Source: Streptomyces maremycinicus (GTDB taxonomy: Bacteria; Actinomycetota; Actinomycetes; Streptomycetales; Streptomycetaceae). From it: a stretch of DNA of 64,000 bases. A program made the translations under genes and the position numbers. The DNA lies in assembly GCF_001184025.1 (NCBI RefSeq), contig NZ_BBYG01000014.1, positions 186,001-250,000 on the forward strand. Direction: 5' to 3'. This document shows positions 8,278 to 17,120 of the stretch, piece by piece. The notes under the pieces were generated by a model. That model was not told the DNA's origin. It searched no databases and saw only the letters and a program-made list of their open reading frames with translations. Positions within the stretch are counted from its first letter, which is position 1, and each line of letters starts with the position of its first letter.

Positions 8278-9660
8278 CTACGACACCAGCGTCGCGACAG
8301 TAGGTCCGTCGGGGCGCACGGTGATGCCGTACGCCGCCTTGGCCGGGGTCGAGGCGAAGGCCAAGGTGTGGACCGGCAGCAGCTGTTCGAGCAGGACGGT
8401 CGCCTCACGGAGTGCGAACTGGACTCCGAGGCAGGCACGGGGACCGATGCCGAAGGGGAAATAGGCGCCCGGGTGTGCAGGCCGGCCGCCCGGGGTGAGG
8501 AACCTCCGGGGTTCGAAGTGCTCGGGATCCGGCCACAGTTCGGGATCGCGGTGGGTGAGGTAGGGACAGACCAGGATGTCCGTGCCCGCCTCGACGGTGT
8601 AGCCGCCGAGGATGTCGTCCTCGGTGGTGTGGCGCGGCAGGATCCAGGCGGACGGGTAGAGCCGGAGCGTCTCATGGATCAGTGCCTGGACGGCCTCGCG
8701 GCGTTGCGGTGAACCCGCGCCGCCGGCGGCCAGAGCCTGTTCCCGGGCGGCGGGGTACCGGTCGAGCAGGAGGTAGAGCCAGGTCAAAGTGGTCGCGGTG
8801 GTCTCGTGCCCGGCCGCGAGCAGCGTGACCAGCTCATCGCGGATCAACTGGTCGGAGTATGCGGGGTGTTCGGCATCAGCGTCGGCACCGACACCTGCCC
8901 CCGCAGCCGCACCGGCACCGGCACCGGCACCGGCACCGGCACCGATGAGAACGTGCAGCAGTCCCGGGCCGTCCGGGCCGGCCTCCCCGTCGCGGGCGGC
9001 CTCGATGGCGCGCCTGGCGACCGCGTCGATCCGGGAGAGATCGGCGGCGACGGCGTCCCGGGCGCCGGAGCCATCGGCGGGCAGCGTCGGAAGGGCGGTC
9101 GCCACGGCTGCCACCGCGTCCAGTTCGCGCTCGGTCCCGTCGTCGAGGGGATGGCCGGTGAGGGAGCGCCAGATGGCGTCCAGGGCGAAGCGGCGCATCT
9201 CCCGCCCGACGTCGAAGCTCTGTCCGGTGCGGGCGTACCCGGCCCAGCGTTCGGCGGTGGTGCGGGCGGCGCCGGTGATCCGCTGTTCGTAGCGCCGCAT
9301 CCCGATGCCGGTGAACTGGGACTGGAGCAGGCGGCGTTGACGCTTCCACGCCGGACCCGTGGCGGCCAGGACCCCGCCGCCGATCAGCAGCCGGGCGCGG
9401 TGGGAGCGTTTGACGTACTGCTCGGGGTGACGCGCGAGGACGTGCTGGACCGCCGACGGGTCGGTGACCAGGACGGTGGGAGACGGTCCGAGACGGAACG
9501 CGGCGACACCGCCGCACCGTTCACGCACCCGGGCCAGCAAGTCGACCAGCTCGCCCCGCTCCGAGCGCCAGCGCTCCACGACCGCGGCGTCGACTTCGGG
9601 GAGGGGCCGCCCTGTCGCGGAATCGAGCGGGAGCGAGCCGGGACCGGCTTCGGATTCCAT
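8278..9660 (-). CDS. Cytochrome P450
   Basis: 460 aa; ATG 9660 follows AGGAGAAG. Hallmarks in order: the I-helix AGHETTATT, the K-helix ETLR (ExxR) followed by PSAWILPRHT, and the haem loop FGIGPRACLG with thiolate C410. The long N-terminal part with WKRQRRLLQSQF resembles CYP102/CYP110/CYP4-like class II-type bacterial enzymes more than short CYP105-type ones, so fatty acid or terpenoid hydroxylation is possible, not proven. No ferredoxin gene adjoins. Odd: before the I-helix there is a Gly-Ala insert (GAGAGAGAGAAAGAGVGADADAE region) encoded by a hexanucleotide repeat at 8911-8940. Confidence 0.92.
   Translation of the reverse strand: MESEAGPGSLPLDSATGRPLPEVDAAVVERWRSERGELVDLLARVRERCGGVAAFRLGPSPTVLVTDPSAVQHVLARHPEQYVKRSHRARLLIGGGVLAATGPAWKRQRRLLQSQFTGIGMRRYEQRITGAARTTAERWAGYARTGQSFDVGREMRRFALDAIWRSLTGHPLDDGTERELDAVAAVATALPTLPADGSGARDAVAADLSRIDAVARRAIEAARDGEAGPDGPGLLHVLIGAGAGAGAGAGAAAGAGVGADADAEHPAYSDQLIRDELVTLLAAGHETTATTLTWLYLLLDRYPAAREQALAAGGAGSPQRREAVQALIHETLRLYPSAWILPRHTTEDDILGGYTVEAGTDILVCPYLTHRDPELWPDPEHFEPRRFLTPGGRPAHPGAYFPFGIGPRACLGVQFALREATVLLEQLLPVHTLAFASTPAKAAYGITVRPDGPTVATLVS
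8911..8940. repeat. Hexanucleotide tandem repeat (ACCGGC)x5 within the P450 gene
   Basis: Five perfect ACCGGC units (plus partial flanking units) code the Gly-Ala dipeptide run between helices H and I of the P450. A microsatellite in coding DNA that can expand in frame. Confidence 0.9.
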
Positions 9661-9814
9661 GATTCTTCTCCTGGTCGACCACGGCGCCGGGCCGCGACGG
9701 AGCACTGACGCTGTGCGGACTGTACGGGATCGGGCACCTTGGGTGACAGCGCGCCCGGGCGCCCGGAGGCGCACTCCCGCTCCCGTGCCGGCGCCCGGCA
9801 GGGCTCCGCCTAGG

Positions 9815-10225
9815 ATGGCGCCGATGAAGAGTCGCGAGCGGCACCACCCCGCGCGACCGCCCGTGCGGCGGTGGCGGGCGCTGCTCGTGCTCGGACTGCT
9901 CGCCGGGCTGCTGGGGATGCACGCCCTGGCCCCCGGCGACGCCGTCCACGAAGACGGCGGGCCGCGGCCCATGACGGCGGTCTCGGCCGGCGCTCATCAC
10001 GACTGTGCGGGACACGACGGCGACTGCGACGGCGGACACCTCCATCACGCCGATCCGACCTGCGTGGCGGCCGCGGTGAGCGGCGCGCCGGATCTGCCCG
10101 CGCTCGTGCCCGACCCGGTGGCCGTCCCTCTGCCCGCCGACGCGATCGGCTCCCACGCGGCCGGTGCCCCGGACAGCGCACGCGCGCCCCCCTCCCTGGC
10201 GGAACTCCAACTCCTGCGGATCTAG
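9815..10225 (+). CDS. DUF6153-like His-rich membrane protein
   Basis: 136 aa if started at ATG 9815; ATG 9824 is the alternative, and neither has a strong ribosome site. A single N-terminal hydrophobic segment (WRALLVLGLLAGLLGMHALA, about 19-38) precedes a His/Asp/Cys-rich exported part (AHHDCAGHDGDCDGGHLHHADPTC). This layout matches DUF6153-type proteins, which in Streptomyces often sit next to DUF305 genes, as here (91 bp gap). The histidine-cysteine cluster suggests metal, probably copper, binding outside the membrane. Function inferred from composition and neighbour only. Confidence 0.7.
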   Translation: MAPMKSRERHHPARPPVRRWRALLVLGLLAGLLGMHALAPGDAVHEDGGPRPMTAVSAGAHHDCAGHDGDCDGGHLHHADPTCVAAAVSGAPDLPALVPDPVAVPLPADAIGSHAAGAPDSARAPPSLAELQLLRI

Positions 10226-10316
10226 ACACCGCCCGGCACCGCGTCACCCGTACGGCGACGTGGTGCGCCCTCGGCATGTCCGGATCCCTTTCGCACAGCA
10301 CAGCAGGAGTCTCCCT

Positions 10317-11012
10317 ATGCGCAACACCCGTCGTAGCCGTAGCACTTGCAGGACCCGCGGCACTGGTAGGCCCCGTGCCCTGACCCGCCGCGCCGCTCTC
10401 ACGGCCGCTTCCCTCACCGCCGCGCTCGTCCTCGTCGCATGCGGCGACGGCGGCAGCGGCGGACACCCGGGCGGTCACGGCTCCGCTTCGTCCGGGGCGA
10501 ACACCGGCGCCACGGCCGGAGCGCACAACGCCCAGGACGTGTCCTTCGCCCAGGGCATGCTCCCCCACCACCGGCAGGCCCTGGAGATGGCCGGACTCGC
10601 CCCCGACCGGGCCTCGTCCGCCGAGGTCAAGGACCTCGCCTCGCGTATCGAGAAGGCGCAGGGCCCGGAGATCAGGACCATCGGCGGCTGGCTGACGTCC
10701 TGGGGCGAGAAGGCCCCGACGTCGTCCGGCGGCGCGACGGACTCCATGCCCGGCATGGAGCACCCCGCCGGGTCCGCGATGCCCGGCATGATGGACGGCT
10801 CGGACCTCGGCGAACTGGGCGAGGCGTCCGGCACGGACTTCGACGCCCTGTTCCTGACGATGATGATCGACCACCACGAGGGAGCCGTGGCCATGGCCGC
10901 GGTCGAGAAGAGCAAGGGCGAGTACGGCCCGGCCAGGTCCATGGCCGCCGACATCATCGCCGCGCAGACGGCAGAGATCGCCGAGATGAAGAAGCTCCTC
11001 GGCAAGAACTGA
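10317..11012 (+). CDS. DUF305 domain lipoprotein
   Basis: 231 aa; ATG 10317 with AGGAG at 10305-10309. A basic start, hydrophobic core and lipobox LVAC (Cys about 42) mark a lipoprotein, followed by a Gly/Ser/His linker. DUF305 motifs appear twice: FAQGMLPHHRQALEMA (about 80) and FLTMMIDHHEGAVAMA (about 180). These pair His residues in ferritin-like helices. Between them lies a Met-rich patch (MPGMEHPAG, MPGMMDG) typical of copper-binding proteins. With the DUF6153 gene just upstream it probably forms a periplasm-side metal-handling pair. The exact role is unknown. Confidence 0.88.
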   Translation: MRNTRRSRSTCRTRGTGRPRALTRRAALTAASLTAALVLVACGDGGSGGHPGGHGSASSGANTGATAGAHNAQDVSFAQGMLPHHRQALEMAGLAPDRASSAEVKDLASRIEKAQGPEIRTIGGWLTSWGEKAPTSSGGATDSMPGMEHPAGSAMPGMMDGSDLGELGEASGTDFDALFLTMMIDHHEGAVAMAAVEKSKGEYGPARSMAADIIAAQTAEIAEMKKLLGKN

Positions 11013-11024
11013 GGAGTCAGGACC

Positions 11025-11098
11025 GAGTACTGAGAACTGAGTACTGAGAACCTGCGTACCGGGGACTGACGGACCTGAGTACCGAGGACTGACGGACC
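11025..11098. repeat. Short tandem repeats downstream of the DUF305 gene
   Basis: Two 14-bp units beginning GAGTACTGAGAAC (11025-11038 and 11039-11052), followed by two 20-bp units differing at one base (11056-11075 and 11079-11098, ending ACTGACGGACC). They fill the gap between the convergent DUF305 and methyltransferase genes. No strong terminator stem is evident. Confidence 0.75.
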
Positions 11099-11152
11099 GG
11101 AGGCAGGGGGCCGGAAATCTCACCGCCCCCTGTCTCCGCGCGGGTCCGGGGC

Positions 11153-11947
11153 CTACGGACGTCGGCCCCGGACCGCCCAGGCACGGGCGGTGAGCGCGAT
11201 CGGTCCGTCCGGCCGCGCGGCGACAGCTCCTCGGAGCGCTGCACACAACCGGTCCCGGGCCGCCGGGGCGAGGGCGGCGACGTAGTCGGGGGCGGGGCCC
11301 TGCCCGCCCAGGAACGGTTCCCACATATCCGTGAAGTCGGCGAAGACGGTGGGCACTTCGATCGGGACGACCTCGACGTCGTCAAGTCCCGCCCCGGTCC
11401 ACAGCGTTCGCAGCTCGGCCGGTCGGCAGTGCGGGAACCTGTGGCCCTCGTCCAGCGCGGCAGCGGAGGGATCGACCGAGACCGCCGCATCCCAGAAGCG
11501 CCGCAGGAGCGTCATGCCCTCGGCGTAGTCCCACACGTACGCCGCGACCTGTCCGCCCGGCCGGACCGCCCGGGTCGCCTCCGCCACCGCCGCGCCGGGC
11601 GTGGAAAGGAAGTTGAGCGCCAGGCCGCTGACGACCGCGTCGCACGCCTGGTCGCGCACCGGCAGGGCCAGCGCGTCCGCCGTCACCCAGCTCACCGGCG
11701 CGGCGACCGTGGCACGGGCCGAGGCCAGGAAGGCCGCCGACCGGTCCAGCGCGACCACGGTCGAGGGCCGGCACCGGGCGGCGACCACCGCCGTCAGGGC
11801 TCCGGTCCCGCACCCCACGTCCAGCCAGCGCAGACCGTCCCCGCAGCCGAGCCAGGCCACGAACCCCTCCGCGACCGGACGGCTCCACCGGCCCATGTAC
11901 CGCGCGTAGGCGTCCCCGACCGCCCACATGTCGCGTCGCTCGCGCAT
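11153..11947 (-). CDS. Class I SAM-dependent methyltransferase
   Basis: 264 aa from ATG 11947 (GGGGG four bases upstream; an internal ATG at 11929 is also possible). Motif I is LDVGCGTGALT (about 42-52), then VVALDRSAAFL (motif II) and WVTADALALPVRDQACDAVVSGLALNFL (motifs III/IV), as in UbiE/COQ5- and Methyltransf_11-type enzymes. The C-terminal portion with FADFTDMWEPFLGGQGPAPDYV is the lid region common in Streptomyces small-molecule methyltransferases. Substrate unknown. Monocistronic, convergent to the DUF305 gene. Confidence 0.85.
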   Translation of the reverse strand: MRERRDMWAVGDAYARYMGRWSRPVAEGFVAWLGCGDGLRWLDVGCGTGALTAVVAARCRPSTVVALDRSAAFLASARATVAAPVSWVTADALALPVRDQACDAVVSGLALNFLSTPGAAVAEATRAVRPGGQVAAYVWDYAEGMTLLRRFWDAAVSVDPSAAALDEGHRFPHCRPAELRTLWTGAGLDDVEVVPIEVPTVFADFTDMWEPFLGGQGPAPDYVAALAPAARDRLCAALRGAVAARPDGPIALTARAWAVRGRRP

Positions 11948-12140
11948 ACCCCCACGATGCCCCTGAAGACGGGGCCGCGCGGGCTGAACGGCGAGTCGCC
12001 TCGGGTACGCCGGACCTGCCGCCGGTCCCGCCCGGTCCCGCCCGGTGCCGTCCGGTTCCGGCTGGAGCCGTCCGGCCACATGCCCCCGGCCGCTCGCGGG
12101 TCGGTCCACGAACGGCCGGCGGGGTCGGCAGGGCCTGCGG

Positions 12141-13139
12141 TCAGCGCGCGGCGAGCAGCTCGAGCGTGTCGATCACCCGGTGGGAGAAGCCCCACTCGTT
12201 GTCGTACCAGGCGACCACCTTGATGTGACGGCCGTCGACACGGGTGAGCGCCGAGTCGAAGATCGACGAGGCCGGGTTGCCGGTGATGTCGGACGACACC
12301 AGCGGGTCCTCCGAGTACTCCAGGACGCCGGCGAGCGGGCCCTCGGCCGCGGTGCGGTACGCCGCCAGCACGTCCTCGCGGGTCACGTCACGGGCGACGG
12401 TCGTGTTCAGCTCGACGATCGAACCCACCGGGACCGGCACCCGGATCGAGTCCCCGGAGAGCTTGCCCTCGAGGTTCGGCAGCACGAGGCCGATCGCCTT
12501 GGCGGCGCCCGTCGTGGTCGGCACGATGTTCACTCCGGCGGCACGGGCGCGACGAGCGTCGCGGTGCGGACCGTCTTGGAGGTTCTGCTCCTGGGTGTAG
12601 GCGTGCACCGTGGTCATGAAGCCGTGCTCGATGCCGGCGAGGTCGTCGAGCACGGCGGCCAGCGGGGCGAGCGCGTTCGTCGTGCACGACGCGTTCGAGA
12701 CGATCGTGTGCAGCTCCGGGTCGTAGGCGTCGGTGTTCACGCCGTACGCGAGCGTGACGTCGGCACCGTCCGAGGGCGCGCTGACCAGGACCTTCTTCGC
12801 ACCCGCGTCGAGGTGGGCGCGGGCCGCCTTGGCAGAGGTGAACCGGCCGGTGGCCTCCAGCACGATGTCGACGCCGAGTTCGGCCCACGGCAGTCGCGCC
12901 GGCTCGCGCTCGGCGAGCACCTTGATGCGACGGCCGTCGACGACGAGGACGTCGCCGTCGACGGTGACCGGGCGGCCCAGTCGGCCGGCCGTCGAGTCGA
13001 AGGCGAGCAGCCGCGCGAGCGTGGCCGGTTCCGTGAGGTCGTTGACGGCGACGATCTCCAGGTCGCTGTCGCGCTGGAGGAGCGCGCGCAGCACGTTGCG
13101 TCCGATGCGGCCGAATCCGTTGACGGCGATGCGAGTCAT
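12141..13139 (-). CDS. gap: Type I glyceraldehyde-3-phosphate dehydrogenase
   Basis: 332 aa, full family length. VNGFGRIGRNVLRAL (7-20) binds NAD, SNASCTTN places catalytic C152, and H179 in TTVHAYTQEQ is its partner; the C-terminus WYDNEWGFSHRVIDTLELL is canonical. It converts glyceraldehyde 3-phosphate to 1,3-bisphosphoglycerate. It is not in a gap-pgk-tpi operon here, so it is probably the extra paralogue Streptomyces often carry rather than the main glycolytic gene. ATG 13139 follows AAGGGA. The upstream region contains a 23-bp tandem repeat. Confidence 0.93.
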   Translation of the reverse strand: MTRIAVNGFGRIGRNVLRALLQRDSDLEIVAVNDLTEPATLARLLAFDSTAGRLGRPVTVDGDVLVVDGRRIKVLAEREPARLPWAELGVDIVLEATGRFTSAKAARAHLDAGAKKVLVSAPSDGADVTLAYGVNTDAYDPELHTIVSNASCTTNALAPLAAVLDDLAGIEHGFMTTVHAYTQEQNLQDGPHRDARRARAAGVNIVPTTTGAAKAIGLVLPNLEGKLSGDSIRVPVPVGSIVELNTTVARDVTREDVLAAYRTAAEGPLAGVLEYSEDPLVSSDITGNPASSIFDSALTRVDGRHIKVVAWYDNEWGFSHRVIDTLELLAAR

Positions 13140-13262
13140 GAGTGATGTCCCTTCGGTTCGCCACCAGCATCACGCGCGGCGCGCTTCCGTGACCGGGGCG
13201 TGAGCGCCATGGTTCGAAAGGATCTCGCCACTCGGGCCGTCCGGCCCGTCACGGCCCCGCCC

Positions 13263-13391
13263 GGCCCGTCCGGTCCCCCCGTCCCGGCCCGTCCGGTCCC
13301 CCTGTCCCGGCCCGTCCGGTCCCCCTGTCCCGGCCCGTCCGGTCCCCCTGTCGCGGCCCGTACGATCTCCTGCCCCGGCCCGTCCGAACAC
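13263..13391. repeat. 23-bp tandem repeat upstream of gap
   Basis: Units of 23 bp start at 13263, 13286, 13309 and 13332. The middle two are identical and the outer ones differ by one base. Two degenerate units follow (13355 and 13377). Each begins GGCCCGTCCGGT and is followed by a C-rich stretch. The array lies 124-252 bp upstream of the gap start. A Gly-rich frame on the minus strand through it is a by-product of the repeat. No spacers, so not CRISPR. Confidence 0.85.
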
Positions 13392-13450
13392 CCGCCCCCG
13401 CCCCCGCTCCGGCCCCCGCTCCGGCCCCGGCCCCGGCCCCGGCGTACCCG

Positions 13451-14407
13451 CTACTCGCCCTTCGTGAAGGTGCGCCGGTAGTCGCTCGGTGTGGTGCCGA
13501 GGATCTGCTGGAAGTGCGTCCGCAGATTCGCCCCCGTGCCGAGTCCGACGTCGCCGGCGATCTGCTCGACGCTGCGCTCGGAGCGTTCGAGCAGCTCACG
13601 GGCCATGTCGATACGGGCGCGCATCACCCACTGCATGGGCGTGTACCCCGTGTCCTCGACGAAGCGCCGCGAGAAGGTGCGTTCCGAGACGGCTGCGTGC
13701 CGGGCGAGCGCCTCGAGGGTGATGGGCTCGTCGAGCCGGTGCAGCGCCCACTCGCGGGTGGCGGCGAACCGCTCGCCCAGCGGCTCCGGCACGCTGCGCG
13801 GCACGTACTGCGCCTGGCCACCGCTGCGGTACGGCGCGGCGACCAGACGCCGGGCGGCGTGGTTGGAGGCGGCCACCCCGAGGTCGCGGCGCAGGATGTG
13901 CAGGCACAGGTCGATCCCGGAGGCGGCGCCGGCCGATGTCAGCACGCTGCCCTCGTCGACGAACAGGACGTTCTCGTCGACCTGGACGTGCGGGTGCTTC
14001 GCCGCCAGCGCCCGGGTGTAGTGCCAGTGGGTCGTGGCGCGTCTGCCGTCGAGCAGGCCGGTGGCGGCGAGCGCGAAGGCCCCCGTCGAGATGGCGGCCA
14101 GCCGGGCGCCCCTGGCGTGCGCGGCCAGCAGGGCGTCGAGGACCTCCCGCGGCGGGTCGTCGAGATCGGGAAAACGGTAGCCGGGCAGGAACACGACATC
14201 GGCCCACGCGAGCGCGTCCAGACCATGGGCGACGTGGTACGAGAGCCCGTCCCCGCCGGTCACCAGGCCGGGCGCCGCGCCGCACACCCGCACCTCGTAC
14301 GGCATGCTCGCGCGGGTCGTGAACACCTGCGCGGGAATACCGACGTCGAGCGGCTTGGCGCCTTCGAGCACGAGGACGGCGACACGCTTCAGGCGGGAGG
14401 ACGACAC
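13451..14407 (-). CDS. GlxA family AraC-type regulator
   Basis: 318 aa, probable GTG start at 14407 (no strong ribosome site). The N-terminal DJ-1/PfpI-like domain (about 8-185) has GAKPLDVGIPAQVF and the nucleophile-elbow position ISTGAFALAATGLLDGRRATTHW, where the usual Cys is replaced by Thr, so it is a sensor, not an enzyme. The C-terminal AraC HTH pair (about 225-315) ends GTTPSDYRRTF. Such GlxA-like proteins regulate catabolic or stress genes. It may read into the gap gene 311 bp downstream, but the repeat-filled gap argues for separate units. Confidence 0.88.
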   Translation of the reverse strand: MSSSRLKRVAVLVLEGAKPLDVGIPAQVFTTRASMPYEVRVCGAAPGLVTGGDGLSYHVAHGLDALAWADVVFLPGYRFPDLDDPPREVLDALLAAHARGARLAAISTGAFALAATGLLDGRRATTHWHYTRALAAKHPHVQVDENVLFVDEGSVLTSAGAASGIDLCLHILRRDLGVAASNHAARRLVAAPYRSGGQAQYVPRSVPEPLGERFAATREWALHRLDEPITLEALARHAAVSERTFSRRFVEDTGYTPMQWVMRARIDMARELLERSERSVEQIAGDVGLGTGANLRTHFQQILGTTPSDYRRTFTKGE

Positions 14408-14461
14408 GCGGACCAGGGTACGGGGAGGCCAGGGCCTGTCCGGTGGATCAGGTGGGGAACC

Positions 14462-14896
14462 CTAGACGCGCGCCCCCGGCACGTGTCGCGGCTCGGCCAA
14501 CAGCCCGTAGAGGACCAGCGCGGAGACGACCATGGTGGCCAGGGACCAGAACGGGTAGACCGGAAGGAAGATCATCTGTCCGACCAGACAGAACGCCGCC
14601 AGGCAGATGCCGGTCAGTCGCGCCCCCCTGGAGCCCACGAGCACACCGATGCCGGCCAGGGCCATCACGATGCCGATGGCGACCCAGATCCAGCCCCAGG
14701 CCGTGTAGTTGAGGATGAGCAGCCGGTTGCCCTGGGAGTAGACGGTCGAGTAGTAGCCGTGATTGAAGACCGCCACGAAACCGTTGAGCAGGTTGAAGAG
14801 GGCGCTGACCAGCAACAGGATCCCGGCGAAGGCCACCCAGTGCGAGCGTTCCATCGGGGGTATGGCGTCGTCCGTGCGAGAGGCTTGTGGCTGCAT
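14462..14896 (-). CDS. DUF7144-like integral membrane protein
   Basis: 144 aa from ATG 14896; ATG 14905 is an alternative, and a longer open frame to 15154 lacks conservation-like sequence. Four hydrophobic helices: HWVAFAGILLLVSALFNLLNG, the WIWVAIGIVMALAGIGVLVG region, LTGICLAAFCLVGQMIFLPV and WSLATMVVSALVLYGLLAE. The aromatic loop FNHGYYSTVYSQGNRLLILNYTAWGW between helices 1 and 2 is typical of this Streptomyces family. No catalytic residues; function unknown. Divergent from the GH15 gene at 15153. Confidence 0.75.
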   Translation of the reverse strand: MQPQASRTDDAIPPMERSHWVAFAGILLLVSALFNLLNGFVAVFNHGYYSTVYSQGNRLLILNYTAWGWIWVAIGIVMALAGIGVLVGSRGARLTGICLAAFCLVGQMIFLPVYPFWSLATMVVSALVLYGLLAEPRHVPGARV

Positions 14897-15152
14897 GGGC
14901 ACCATGAGAGGCCGCCCGGCGGCGGGTCGCCATCCGTGCTGGACCGTTGGGGTGGCCGGGGCGTCGGCGCTCGCGGGCGGCCGGTCGCCCGGTGCGAGGC
15001 CGGCTGCACGCTGGCGCCGACGTGCAGCCGGTCGTCCCTCGGTGCCGAGGTGCCGTCCGCCACGGCCGCGAGGCCCCTCGTCGGCTCCGGGAGGCGCGGG
15101 CACACGGCCTGTCGGATAGTGGATCTCGTCGGCACCCTGGGATTGGACGCTC

Positions 15153-16976
15153 ATGGACCGCTATCCCCCCATCGCCAACCACGGCCTGGTGGGCGACCTC
15201 CAGACCGCCGCCCTGGTCTCCTCCCAGGGAGTGGTGGACTGGTTCTGCTCGCCGAGGTTCGACTCCCCCAGCGTCTTCGCCGCCCTGCTGGACCACGACC
15301 GCGGCGGGTACTTCCGGCTGGCGCCGGAGCATGCCGACGTCACCTGCAAGCAGCTCTACTACCCGGACACCGGCGTACTGGTCACACGGTTCATGTCGGT
15401 CGAGGGCGTCGGCGAGGTCATCGACTGGATGCCGGCGAACACCCGGCGTGTCCCCACCGACCGCCACCGCCTCACCCGGCTGATCCGCGTGGTGCGCGGC
15501 ACCCTGCGGTTCCTTCTGGAGTGCAGGCCGCGCTTCGACTACGGCCGGGCGGACCACGAGCTCGAACTGCGGACCCAGGAGGCGGTGTTCCGGGGCCCGG
15601 GGATCGCCGGTCATCTGCAAGCGAGCTTCCCGCTGACGCGGGACGGGCAGGACGTGCGGGGCTCGGTCACCCTGAACAGCGGCGAGTCGGCCGTCGCCGT
15701 GTTCACCACGTGCGCGGCGGGCGGCGAGGCGCCGCCGCCGCTCACGGTCGAGGGGGTGACCTCGGAGATGTGGCGCGAGGTGGACTTCTGGCAGAAGTGG
15801 CTCTACACCTCCCACTACCGGGGGCGCTGGGGCGAGATGGTGAACCGCTCCGCCATCACGATCAAGCTCCTCACCTACCACCCGACCGGCGCCCCGGTCG
15901 CCGCCGCCACCATGGGGCTGCCGGAACAGGTCGGCGGCGAGCGCAACTGGGACTACCGGTATTCCTGGGTGCGGGACGGGGCGCTGTCGGTGCGGGCCCT
16001 GCTCGACCTCGGGTTCACCGAGGAGGCGTCGGCGTTCACCAAGTGGCTGGGCGACCGGATGCACGACCGTGCGGACCTGCCCGGCGAACGCCTCCAGATC
16101 ATGTACCGCGTCGACGGAGACCCGCACCTGACCGAGGAGACCCTCGACCACTGGGAGGGCTACCGGGGATCGAGGCCGGTGCGGGCCGGCAACGCGGCAG
16201 CCGACCAGCTCCAGCTCGACATCTACGGCGAGTCCCTCTACGCGATGGCCGAGGGCATGGACATCGGCGTGGAGCTGGGCTACCACGGCTGGAAGGGGCT
16301 CGCCCGGACGCTGGACTGGCTGTCCGAGAACTGGGACCGTCCGGACGAGGGCGTCTGGGAGACGCGCGGCGGCCGCAACGACTTCACCTTCAGCCGCGTG
16401 ATGTGCTGGGTCGCTTTCGACCGGGGCATGCGCATGGCGACCGAGCTGAGCCGTCCCGCCGACATCCCGCGCTGGCGCGACGCCCGGGACAGCATCCTCG
16501 AACAGGTGATGGACAAGGGCTGGAGTCAGGCGGAGCAGGCCCTGGTGCAGCACTACGGCGGGGATGTCCTCGACGCCTCCCTGCTGCTGATCCCGCGCGT
16601 GGGATTCCTCGCCGCGAAGAGCCCCGGCTGGCTCTCCACCCTGGACGCGATGGAGCGCAAGCTGGTCTCGGACAGCCTCGTGTACCGGTACGACCCGGCG
16701 GCGTCCCCGGACGGCCTGCGCGGCTCGGAGGGCACCTTCAGCCTCTGCACCTATCTCTACGTCGACGCGCTCGCCCGGGCCGGGCGCGTCCGGCCTGCGC
16801 GCTACACCTTCGAGAAGATGCATACCTACGCCAACCATGTCGGGCTGTTCGCCGAGGAGATCGGCCCGAGCGGTGAGCAACTCGGCAACTTCCCGCAGGC
16901 GTTCACCCATCTGTCCCTGATCATGGCGGCGTCGACCCTGGACGAGGCCATCGACCGGCAGCGACGGCGCGACTGA
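15153..16976 (+). CDS. GH15-type glycoside hydrolase (glucoamylase/trehalase-like)
   Basis: 607 aa. It starts MDRYPPIANHGLVGDLQTAALV, the standard opening of cytoplasmic actinobacterial GH15 proteins, with an N-terminal beta-sandwich (about 1-230) and then the (alpha/alpha)6 barrel. Conserved barrel pieces are NWDYRYSWVRDGALSVRALL (about 268), LDIYGESLYAM (about 352), WETRGGRNDFTFSRVMCWVAFDRG (about 408) and the late EEIGPSGEQLGNFPQAFTHLSLI carrying the second catalytic acid. No signal peptide. Homologues hydrolyse alpha-glucosides or trehalose; which one is not decided by sequence. Single gene. Confidence 0.88.
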   Translation: MDRYPPIANHGLVGDLQTAALVSSQGVVDWFCSPRFDSPSVFAALLDHDRGGYFRLAPEHADVTCKQLYYPDTGVLVTRFMSVEGVGEVIDWMPANTRRVPTDRHRLTRLIRVVRGTLRFLLECRPRFDYGRADHELELRTQEAVFRGPGIAGHLQASFPLTRDGQDVRGSVTLNSGESAVAVFTTCAAGGEAPPPLTVEGVTSEMWREVDFWQKWLYTSHYRGRWGEMVNRSAITIKLLTYHPTGAPVAAATMGLPEQVGGERNWDYRYSWVRDGALSVRALLDLGFTEEASAFTKWLGDRMHDRADLPGERLQIMYRVDGDPHLTEETLDHWEGYRGSRPVRAGNAAADQLQLDIYGESLYAMAEGMDIGVELGYHGWKGLARTLDWLSENWDRPDEGVWETRGGRNDFTFSRVMCWVAFDRGMRMATELSRPADIPRWRDARDSILEQVMDKGWSQAEQALVQHYGGDVLDASLLLIPRVGFLAAKSPGWLSTLDAMERKLVSDSLVYRYDPAASPDGLRGSEGTFSLCTYLYVDALARAGRVRPARYTFEKMHTYANHVGLFAEEIGPSGEQLGNFPQAFTHLSLIMAASTLDEAIDRQRRRD

Positions 16977-17120
16977 GCGAGCTCCCCCGCCCGGCGCCCC
17001 GGACCGGCGTCGTCCCCCTCCAGGTGCGGGTAACGGGCCCTGTCGGGCGAGCCCTTGGCACGCGAGGCCCGTCGACAAGCGAGGCATTCGGTCAGGCGAG
17101 GCGTTCCGGCAGGCGAGGTC

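Noticed and set aside
13170..13391. Gly/Arg/Asp-rich 73-aa frame on the minus strand
   Set aside because: Produced by the 23-bp tandem repeat; no ribosome site.
13263..13391. Possible CRISPR array
   Set aside because: Repeats are directly adjacent with no unique spacers and no cas genes are nearby.
13514..16876. 1120-codon open frame on the plus strand
   Set aside because: It runs antisense to the GlxA gene and out of frame with the GH15 gene; product is Arg/Gly/Pro-rich with no domain.
14448..17087. 879-codon open frame on the minus strand
   Set aside because: Antisense to the GH15 gene, whose protein has clear family motifs; a by-product of high GC.
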